From Trichoplax sp. H2 (taxonomy: Eukaryota > Placozoa > Uniplacotomia > Trichoplacea), in assembly GCA_003344405.1 (NCBI GenBank), contig NOWV01000007.1, forward strand, positions 1,054,001 through 1,118,000: 64,000 bases of DNA, read 5' to 3'. Below are positions 55,001 to 64,000 of the stretch, piece by piece. Under the pieces are notes generated by a model. That model saw nothing but the letters and a program-made list of their open reading frames with translations. It did no database searches and was not told where the DNA came from. Position 1 is the stretch's first letter; each line of letters starts with the position of its first letter. A program made the position numbers and the translations under genes.

Positions 55001-58000
55001 GCCTTAACCTAGATCACTTTTTATTGATCACAGTCCTTCTTATACACTCTTTCAGTAGTTATAAACATATCTACTATGCTACCAACATATTTCAATAACA
55101 AACATGTTATTACGTTGAATTATCAAATATGGGCCTTCGAGGTAATAAACAATTTCATACGTAAATCTACTTCGACTGTAAGCCCTGTCAAACTCCTATG
55201 TTCTCGATACTTACTTGTAACATATTACTATATCATCATAATATCATAATAACTTAGGTTATTACTAACAATAACAACTCCTAAAGTAGTAGTTCATACT
55301 TCTAAAAAGTTTAAAACAAAATGTAATCATAAACTACACATCCAAATCTAAGTTATTTTGATGACTGTGACACTCGTACACTTGATACGTTTTTATTTCT
55401 TTGTTAGCTTTTGTAAGCTGTAATATTTGAACTAAAGCGCGAATTAATGACCGGCACTAGTTGATGTCCCTTGGGACTAGAAAAGATTGTAGTTACACTT
55501 ATTAGCGTAACAGTTTAGTAATTATCTATTTAACAGAGAAATAAACAAAGGAGCTAAAGTTAATGAATTGTACTTCGCGCTAGTTAATGTCCCTTGGGAT
55601 TTGGAACAATTTTAATTACAGACACTTCTTTAACCGGTGATATGTCCGTTTATCTATTACTGTATCAACGGTTAAGCCAACGAATGACCTGATTGATCAC
55701 ATTGTATCATCTAAGTTCCTTGGGACTAGAATAAATTTTAATGCACTCTGTAAATTGTTACCGGTAAATTGCCATATTTTATAGTGAAGTCTTTCAGTGC
55801 AGTTAATCAATGATCTGATAGTTACATTGTCATACTGGTTGATGTCTCTTGGGACTAAGAAAGATTTAATATAATATATTTGAATATTATTACTGATCTG
55901 ATACTTTACGTTGCCGCACTAGTTGATGTCCCTTGGGACTAAAAATTGCTTCAATTATATCTTTTTGTTTTAATGTTTACATAATAGTTCAGTAATTACT
56001 ATATTTAGTAACGAAATGGGTTACAATAGCTGGTAGATTATAGTTTACTATCGCTAATATCCCTTGGGACTAAACTTTAATTACATGCCTTTATTTAATA
56101 GGTTAGTAAAATTATTATCTGCTATATGGTAAATTGATGAATTACCGGATTGATTGCATTGTCGAACTAGTGACATCGCTTGGGACTGAGAGAGATTTAG
56201 TCATACTTTATTATTCAACATTTTTAGCAATTATTATATCTAATAGTGACATGATCAACGGGTTGATTAACAATAACTAGCATCAGCGATGTCTCTTAGG
56301 ACTGATGAGGAATGTTTCGACTACATTCACTTATCCGTTAGCTTTTAGTATTTGAACAGTAAGTTAATTTATGACCTTAAGATTACACTATCATACTAGT
56401 TGATTTCCCTTGGGACGGAAGAAGTTGCAATTACACTTATCTACCTAGTAGATTATGGCTCATGGTAGGTGGTGTCCCTTGGGACTGAGAGAGAGATATT
56501 GTATTTATACTTATTTAAATAATAGATTATGGTTCGTGCTAGGTGGTGTCCCTTGGGACTGAAAGAAATTGTAATTATACTTATTTATGTAGTAGATTAT
56601 GGTTCGTGCTAAGGCATGTCTTTTGAGACTGGAAGAGATTGTAATTATACTTATTTACGTAATAGATTATGATTCGTGATAGATGATGTCCCTTGGGACT
56701 GGAAGAGATTGTAACTTATTTATGTAATAGATTATACATTGTTCGTACTAGGCGATGTTCCTTAGGACTGAAAGAGATTATGGTTGCACTTATTTATATG
56801 ATAGTGTAGAAATAACATTTTTAACAATGGAATAAATAAACAATAGATTATAGTTTCAGCTAACTGGTGTCCCTTGGGACTTATTATAGTTTTAACTATA
56901 TTTTTATGTTTAATAGTGTAGTAGCTATCTTATCTAAAACCTTTAATTTAATGAATGACCTGATTAATTACATGGTTGAATTAACTGATGTCTCTTGGGG
57001 ATAAGAATGGCTATTGTTGCATTTAATTATGCATTAGCTAGCTAATTGATGTCCCTTGGGACTAGAAGAAATTGCAATTACCCTTATTTACGCAGTAGCT
57101 AAGTACTGTAGCTGATATGTATCAGAAGTGATTGAGATAGATAGTGGAGTTGATAGATTATGGTTTCTACTAGCTTAATAATTTTATTTTGAAGCTAATG
57201 GCTTTTATTTAACCTTAGATTGATACTTAGTGATAGGTCGTTTGCTGTCATGCTCTTGACCTATTGAGGAAAGTGTAGTAATTGTTTATTAACAACTATG
57301 CTAATAATATCTAAATAATTATACATCTTGTCAATCAATCATTCGAAATAGAGAGGAATAGTACTTGTAGCTGCAACTTGCATGTATAATGTCATTTATA
57401 AATAGTAAATTGCTATAATTAAATCTTAAATTGTTACCAAACGAGGGAGATCTTTATTTGACAGTAAATTAATATTTTAGAATGATTTGCAGCGGTCAGT
57501 ATCTTCCAACTGATTTGTTATACTCCTATTCTATTAAGTGCTGCACTCTCTTTGTTGAGATTATACTCACTAACGCACTGCATACTGTCACGTTATTGAA
57601 ATGTCTATCTATATATACAAGCTAGGGAAAAGTATGGGTTCCTTATCAACACTGCCAGTTAGATAATACACTCATCATGAATGGATGTCCCTTGGGAATA
57701 ACAGCAACCATAAAACAAATTGCTGTTACTCCCTAGGGAATTACCTTTATTATCAAGAATTATTAACCAAGATGATGAAGTCCCTTGAGAATTGAATCGA
57801 GTTTTATCAGTAAAATGAATAAATTATTATAGCCACAACAACCAAAGCACCAGTTATGACAGATCCGAAGTAGGCCAATGCGATTTACCTTTTGAGACTA
57901 ACTTTTAATCTTTATCGCTATATAACTTCGTGTTAAGCTATTGCCGAGTAGAGAACTTAAATTAGCTGCTTTTCATTAGTGTTGACATAATTACTGTCCC

Positions 58001-61000
58001 TTGGGAATAAAACTATTCTTTTGGAGGTCCCTTGGGAATAACCAATTCATCTTCCGGTTTCTATAACTACCAGTTTCGTCGTCCAGCTGTCCAGTGTCCA
58101 CCTGAGTATACCCTTATGATATTATGCATACTAGTCAATTTGTAACAGTATCTATTAAGTAGCAGGAAAATAGATGAGAATAAATGTTACAGCAGTTTTC
58201 GGTGTATTAGAGTTGTACGAAGTTCTATAAATGATCGATTATGGTTCTTTTTGAATCATACTGGATGAAGACAAACTTCACAACATCGAGCTACTTCTAC
58301 TTTATTCCGACTAATACGATCAACGCTATGTTCTCGTGAAAGCTATAAAATCAATTATTAACGAGCTGCATTCGCAATAACGAGTCAATCGCAAAAGCTT
58401 AGTCGACCTAACCTATATAAGCAGAAATATACTGCGACACAAATACTTAATCTATATTACTGTTCAAGGTGCATTTGCACCCTGACAAATTCTTATAGTC
58501 CGTGTATGTGTCCAATTGTATAGTGCATACTTATGTGTGTGCGTGTGATATATACAGGTTGTGATATCGCTCGAATCATAGTATTGCCTACGAATTATTT
58601 AGTATCTCCGATAAATTAGCGAAAGGTTTCACTACATTTTGAACGCTTTCAGAGTACTTTCTACTTTATGATCTATGACTTGCCCGCATGAATTAGCAAT
58701 AAGTAACTAATATTAGCGATAGTTGCGTTTAATTTTAAAAAGTTGCTAAATTTCGTAAGGGATAGTCTGTTTCTATATCAAATGCAGTTGATATATATTT
58801 GCAATTTTGATTATTGTGAAACTGATAATTTTGTAAGCCTTTTGACCTATAATCGTCATCCAGTCTTAGTTTATGTATCTACTATAATCCAGGGACTATG
58901 AGTTGGAATTAAATCATTCCAAAGTTATTATACCGTACAATATATTTTATACTGGCTGTTAATTTAAGCATTTCTAGCCAATTTTATATATATGAGTATG
59001 TGTCCAGCGCTGATCCAGTATAGCTTGGGGCTTCTATAAGTACAGTTCTCTGAACTTTTAGCTAGTCTAACGTAATTTTTTCCCAACTTACGAAAGAAGT
59101 AAACTCAACAGCAGATATCCCACTATATCTTAAAGTTAGATATTACTTTTTGATAATTCAATTTATTTTAAAATCAACTTGTAATGGCTGTGGTGTGGAC
59201 TACGCTCATACCTGTATATTTTAGAAATTGTTATTGTCCGCAATACTTGGGCATTTTTTCTTTTAGAGGAGTTAATTTTGCAGTCCCATTTATTATTATA
59301 AATACTGATCTCAATCACCATGATCACCCACCATTCAATTTTATGATAAAATAATTATGAGTTATTCTCTATTCTAAAATTCTCGAAAGAGTTAAACTCA
59401 CTAATTATTAAGTAATTGTATGTGATTTTTTTAAACTGCGAAACCTCACTTTATGTGTATTACTTAATTATTTAACTCGATTATTCACAGGCTTAATCTG
59501 ATTTAATATGTACGTTTCTTATATTTCCTTCACCGTTAAATTATTCAATACGATAATAATGGATTCTTACACTCTTAATGAATTTAATTGATACAATTGA
59601 TACCATTGATCTCTTTGTTAATGAAAAATATTTTTAAATTTAATAAAGTTAGTATTATCGCTTTTTTTAAATAATTTAACAAAGTTTTTAAGATATTGCC
59701 TGCATATTTGACTTACTAGTAAGGTGTATTGATAGATATTACAATTATTTGTAGGGTCATATTGATTTATTATTCTTTTTCAATAGGCCATACAGGTAAA
59801 GGTAAAGACATTTACTCAATCTATGGAGTTGAGAATCAGGTAGAATCGTTCGGCCTTAAATTTTTATTATGTAATTGTATAACTTATTAACGATTGCTTT
59901 CCGTTGCTATATTAGATTGGTAGCATACCTCCATACAATCATCAACCAGTTGTTGATGTTAACCTTCATCAGAGTATACCAGCAGCAGCTAATCCAGAGA
60001 ATGAAATCAACGTCTCTGAGGATTCCCAAATGTCTATGACTACATCAGCGTTAACTGCGGAGAGAGCAAGAAAAACTAAACGCAAAATGGCCGAACCAAT
60101 AACTCCGCAGCAGGTACCTTGATAACAAAGATAAATTTGATAATACTCAAGTTAATGCATCTGTTTAGCAGATTATTTACGAATGATTTTGATAACTTGA
60201 GTCAAAATTGTTAATCCAATTTTATTACTTATAGATTTATCCAGATTCAGCAAATGATTCTATACCTCGTGTTGTGCCTAATCATGGTAGTAATTCATGT
60301 CCTGATCAATTCTTTCCTCGTAAGTTAATGGGATTAATTTGTCAACTAAAAATTAAATACCTTAGCTCTAATCATATACGTGCTTTGTTGGTCATACGTT
60401 TCATCTTTCTTTTAGACTCTGACAGTAGTAGCGAACTATGGCAAGCAAATCACGTACAACATCATAACCAGAATAATTTCCCTCCAACTGTTCCTACAAA
60501 TCAGGACTCTATAACGCCTAGTCCGGTATATTGACATCAACAATCATGAAATAGTATAGTTAATCTTAAATTATATGTTGTGGTTATAAGAGCATTAAGC
60601 AATCTATTTTTTTAGCGGCTGTTTAGCTCTTATGCAGAAATTATTATATTATTATTTAATAAAGTTTATAAATTCTTTTACATTGAAATTGCGTAGCATT
60701 ACAGCAACTTACCTTTGGACCACAACTCGATAACGTCAGAACAGATTAATTCAAATTACTCTGGAATTTCTAATTATCAACATCTTAATCAACATCAGCC
60801 TATGATAGTAAATAATACAGCCTTTGGATCTACACCTGGTCATGTTAATAGTCCAAGTGGGTATTTACTACAAACATATTTCTGATGCTTTAAATTTAGA
60901 CGCTACAATTTTATTTTTCGGCTTTCTTTAGAAGCCCGAAGGTTAAGAAGTAATTATACATAGATTATTTGTAAAATTTTTTAATAAAATGCGCTGTTTT

Positions 61001-63398
61001 TTCTTAAAATTGCAAATTATTCAAAATTCAAGATTTATCCCATGCAGGCGCTAGCGGGGTATGTTTACTATTTAGACTTATTACATAATCACACTTAAAT
61101 TGAAGTCATTCCATCAAATTTGAATATTGATTACTTTGACAATTTAAATACTATATTTCAGGTATATCAATCAGATAATGCCACTTCTACTTATTCTTCG
61201 ACTCCATCAACTCCATTAACTACAGAAGCACCTATCACAGTTGACAGACAAATGTCAGGTATGGGATAATCATGTAAATCAATTTACATTTAATTTTGGT
61301 TAGCATTACTTCGAAATTTGAATGATTAACGTAACATGATTATGATCAAATAAGGAACGCCTAATACTACAATGTCATCATGGCATCGTCCTCAAATCAA
61401 TGGAACAACAAATCAATTTAACAATGTTATGACTGGAGTAAGATTTGTTTCTAAAATCAAAATCCTTGTTAATTATAATATTTCAGTCATTTGAGTCTAC
61501 TGTCTTACAATAATAATATGTAAGTAGAGTACAATTTTATACACTTGCTAAGTTTGACATTGATGCAACGGAATTAGAAGTATTATGAAACAGTGATGAC
61601 GTTATCGCTTGTTAGATATAATATAATAATTTCTACATTATAGCAACCGGTGAGAGTTAACGATCGCTTGGATGATGCCATCACGGTTTTAAGAAATCAC
61701 GCAGAATTTAATGCTCCTAACTATCAAAGTCAACATAGCAGTGTTGTTTACAACTCTAATGCTTTCACTAGTATGCCCATAACTGTTAGTGAAACAAATA
61801 CGATGGATACAATGGTAAACAAAATAGGGTAGATTCTAATGTAACATTCAATACATATTTTATTTATTACTGTCAATATGAATTCGTTCGTTCTTAGGTA
61901 ACTCATGCGGTTGACGTTGGTGAATCATCAAGTAATCCAATTGATCGAAGTACTAGCTCGAGTACTCCACATACTTCAGGCAGCAGTAGTAAGTCTATTA
62001 TTTGCTTTTTACACTTAAGATTATTTTAAGCATTGTCCATAATTTTACTTATCTGTATAATCTTAAGGAAGTTTGGTGATTCTTTTTTTTTATATTATTA
62101 TTCTATTTAGCATCGACTTTGAGTATTGCAGTTGCATGCAATGAATTTGATGATCCATGTCTATTTAAATGCGTATGTAGCGTGCTAAATGTATGTTGTG
62201 TTTACAATATATTTGTGTAATAGGAAATTTAAAATTAAATAAGCGTGATAGGCAACAACGTCATAAGACTGAAGATGTAAAAGATGAAGGTGATGAATCT
62301 ACAGAACGAATACAACGCGAACACGATAGAAGACACGCAAATAATGCTCGAGAGAGGTATGGTCTACATAAAATTAATTAATGCCGGAAATAAAGATGAT
62401 CGATGGATTGATGTCGAATTGCTAACACTTATGGTTTCAATAGTTAATTAAATACTTCTCGAATTCATTTCTAATGTAGAATTCGTGTCAGAGATATTAA
62501 CGAGGCATTTAAGGAGTTAGGGCGAATGTGTGTTATTCATGCACCATCAGAGAAGGCCCAAACTAAGGTAACAGACATATCCTACACGTTTTATGTTAGG
62601 TTAAATAATTAAATATTCGCAGTGACATGCTTAAGTTGATTTTAATACAAGCAATGTAAAATCTGAGATTCTAATGAAATAAATATTAAATATACGTATA
62701 TATTTAAAAGAACCATAAAATAGATGGTATTACTATATCACCGTTAACCGTAACATCGTAATTGTCAGAATATTTCAAAATTGAAATCGTAACCTTACTT
62801 GAGTTTTTTATGACAATATTAGTTATCTATTTTACATCAATCGGTTCAAGTAATAACGCAGTTGGAAGCCCAAGTTCGAGGTAAATAGCATTATATTGCT
62901 GTGGTAGTGATACTAATAATTCTATATATGCGGTACCATTTGATTACGGATGAAGAAACAAATTACTATTATTTCAACTTCTGTTATTCAAAATCGGATT
63001 GATAATTTGTTTGTAAAGTGATATACTAATCATTGATTTTGGTATATATTTTAGAACGGAATCTCAACCCTAAAGCAGCTTGCTTAAAACATCGTGAAGA
63101 AGAGAAAGTGTCTAGCGATAGTTACAGTCCATCATTTAAGAACTGTAACGATGACGATAATGAACTAGATGATAAATTCTTTCTTAATCTAAATAAAGTA
63201 GGACATCGTGGTAGTACTGATGATGATGATGATGCTATTGATAGTATCAATGCAAGTTGTGGTGGCAATAATAGACACCATGTTAATCAATTATTTGGAT
63301 CCAATTCAAATTGTCTAGCTAGTAACGATAATAACGATATTCCAAACGGAGATTTTAGCGAAATAACTAAGCGATCTGACAGTGGTACCAATATGTAA
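43052..63398 (+). CDS. Class I bHLH transcription factor (E protein; TCF3/4/12, daughterless type), 18 exons
   Basis: Exons: 43052-43143, 44587-44686, 45793-45835, 48648-48748, 51054-51292, 59924-60113, 60235-60319, 60416-60525, 60697-60856, 61048-61058, 61162-61258, 61355-61437, 61644-61814, 61898-61988, 62224-62356, 62480-62567, 62823-62880, 63055-63398. All phases close: 731 residues, or 720 from the ATG at 43085, which has the better context (A at -3) and is used for numbering. E proteins bind CANNTG E-boxes as homo- or heterodimers in the nucleus. The bHLH is at 549-606: [10 protein letters not shown], then [16 protein letters not shown], then [19 protein letters not shown]. The class I tail [20 protein letters not shown] follows directly. 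[11 protein letters not shown] (435-445) matches the second activation domain. A poly-Pro run lies at 116-125; [14 protein letters not shown] (exon 3) may be a remnant of activation domain 1, but no LLDF core is seen. Exons 1-5 rest on splice sites and phase only. Confidence 0.92.
46854..47165 (+). repeat. Three tandem copies of a ~90-bp unit in E-protein intron 3
   Basis: Units start tctattaagtcaagtcaata at 46854, 46944 and 47038. Each contains cagggacac and ggcaaactggactagt plus the partly palindromic gtcgacgactaggtgtac. The third copy has an insertion of about 27 bp made of gtac/tgtaca palindromes. Near-identity of the copies suggests recent duplication. Confidence 0.9.
47140..47270. repeat. 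ACTGTAC/GTACAGT palindrome cluster
   Basis: A dense run of TACTGTAC and GTACAGTA steps follows the 90-bp tandem repeat, including several head-to-tail ACTGT units near 47214-47232. Sparser examples occur at 44221-44292 and 46060-46325. The sequence could fold into hairpins in either strand. Confidence 0.7.
48725..48748 (+). promoter_or_regulatory. Possible alternative E-protein translation start in exon 4
   Basis: Exon 4 contains an in-frame ATG (MNVLYDGR) directly before its donor at 48749. An internal promoter in the 2.8-kb intron 3 could give a product starting here and lacking exons 1-3. Vertebrate E-protein genes use several alternative 5' exons, so this is plausible but unproven. Confidence 0.25.
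51293..53296. other. 5' part of E-protein intron 5, nothing seen
   Basis: The intron starts at GTAAGA (51293). A GTAAGT donor four bases earlier would give the wrong phase for exon 6. The next 2 kb are AT-rich without repeats or exons that I can support. Confidence 0.5.
53297..53336. repeat. (TA)n microsatellite
   Basis: An interrupted TA dinucleotide run just before the TCCCTTGGGA array. Confidence 0.9.
53381..58037 (+). promoter_or_regulatory. Array of ~35 TCCCTTGGGA cores (EBF/COE-type dyad) in E-protein intron 5
   Basis: Exact TCCCNNGGGA cores begin at 53518, 53919, 54030, 54145, 54272, 54757, 55467, 55590, 55929, 56060, 56406, 56475, 56549, 56689, 56870, 57052, 57688, 57730, 57997 and 58028. 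Near-matches (one or a few changes) lie at 53382, 53617, 53784, 54393, 54505, 54639, 55716, 55845, 56176, 56292, 56619, 56758, 56991, 57781 and 57883. Spacing is about 100-135 bp up to 56406, about 70 bp for the next five steps, then irregular. Most are embedded in tgatGTCCCTTGGGACt. The DNA between cores is a much-decayed tandem repeat with recurrent pieces such as aatagattatggtt and tttacgtaatag. The core equals the EBF/Olf-1 half-site dyad (ATTCCCNNGGGAAT consensus). The centre is TT on the plus strand in nearly all copies, so it could also act in RNA as GTCC-CTTG-GGAC hairpins. Confidence 0.75.
54839..55372. repeat. 533-bp dispersed repeat, copy B, inside the core array
   Basis: This copy matches 36405-36937 and interrupts the TCCCTTGGGA array between the cores at 54757 and 55467. 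It contains no core itself. The insertion therefore postdates the array, and the flanking array periodicity roughly resumes after it. Confidence 0.8.
58038..59923. other. 3' part of E-protein intron 5, nothing seen
   Basis: AT-rich sequence between the last core and exon 6, whose acceptor is ttggtag at 59917-59923. No exon, repeat or RNA gene was recognised. Confidence 0.5.
61048..61058 (+). other. 11-nt microexon (E-protein exon 10)
   Basis: Exon 9 ends in phase 1 (CCA A/GTGGGT at 60857) and exon 11 begins in phase 0 (CAG/GTATAT at 61162). The only segment that bridges them in frame is CAG/GCGCTAGCGGG/GTATGT, giving Ser-Ala-Ser-Gly. Without it the frame shifts and the bHLH is lost. Flanking introns are 191 and 103 bp. 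Confidence 0.8.
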
Positions 63399-64000
63399 GA
63401 TTTTGTATCGGTGATAGTATTAGCGAAATATTATCTGTTGTAGATTGATAATGAATATTAATGAGTAGATGTAATGTGCTTAGATAGGATGTTTAAGTAG
63501 CCCATTGGTGAATGAAGTAATGCTATCCAAAAAAATTAGCAGAAAGCAGTTATTTTCTCCAATTTAAATTTTAGATGTAGTGATTCTAAATGATCCTGAT
63601 TAACTTCTATATAGCTACTATTTTAAAATGCTTAATGTTACATTTTTTAATAATGTTTGGCACTTCTACATTGATGTTGATCATGAATTGAGAATGTTTA
63701 TAGAATTTTTCCCTTTTATTACTGCTGTGGTTCATGATTTGATATAATATACACACAATTTCAATGTCCATGTGTCGTATTTCAGTAGTGAAATCAGTTT
63801 TCAACATTATTGTTGTCTCGATTATCAAATTTTTAATTATTCGTTTATTAAAATTTGTATTAATAATAGATCATTGTTTTAACGATATCATTAACTAATC
63901 GTAGTTTCGGTATGAGAAATTGATTATTTTAGTTAGCGCTATTTGGTCTTTGGCGATATTCATAACAAGTAAATATGTTGTATGTGTTGAGAGAGGAATG
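63399..64000. other. 3' flank of E-protein gene
   Basis: Presumed 3' UTR and beyond. No canonical AATAAA was noticed near the stop, and the minus frame at 63607-63828 has no support. Confidence 0.5.

Noticed and set aside
53381-57061. CRISPR-like array of regularly spaced short repeats
   Set aside because: The genome is a spliced animal genome, the spacers are themselves related to one another, and spacing varies from 61 to 135 bp.
62107-62160. Possible extra E-protein exon after tatttag at 62109
   Set aside because: Exons 14 and 15 already join in phase, and adding it would disturb the frame.

Overview
The window is AT-rich animal DNA with spliced genes. Five genes can be supported: a hinderin-like coiled-coil gene (minus), a PDE12 orthologue (plus), a single-exon rhodopsin-family GPCR (minus), an otopetrin-like multipass membrane protein (minus) and a class I bHLH E protein of the TCF3/TCF4/TCF12/daughterless type (plus). 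E proteins are animal-specific. The small introns, strong AT bias and divergent GPCR suggest a non-bilaterian animal, possibly a placozoan, but the species cannot be fixed from this sequence alone.

Layout: 1173-4309 hinderin-like gene in 6 exons, one of whose introns has AT-AC (U12-type) ends; 4310-7669 intergenic with a three-copy tandem repeat of about 325 bp; 7670-9964 PDE12 in 5 exons; 9965-14746 intergenic holding a decayed satellite; 14747-15793 GPCR; 15794-21781 no gene seen; 21782-26736 otopetrin-like gene in 6 exons; 26737-43051 about 16 kb with no convincing gene, carrying one copy of a 533-bp dispersed repeat; 43052-63398 E protein in 18 exons, including an 11-nt microexon and an 8.6-kb intron; 63399-64000 3' flank.

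The multi-exon genes were assembled by hand. In the hinderin, PDE12 and E-protein models every exon-exon phase closes and the total coding length is a multiple of three, which is strong internal support. The otopetrin model also closes, but one junction (exon 3/4) rests on a weak donor.

The most striking non-coding signal is in E-protein intron 5 (about 53.38-58.04 kb). About 35 copies of a TCCCTTGGGA core, roughly 20 of them exact TCCCNNGGGA, recur every 70-130 bp while the DNA between them has decayed. That core matches the published EBF/COE (Olf-1/EBF) dyad consensus. Because E proteins and EBF act together in vertebrate lymphoid development, a homotypic EBF-site array inside an E-protein gene would be a possible ancient regulatory link. 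An RNA hairpin with a CUUG loop, or plain satellite drift, are the alternatives.
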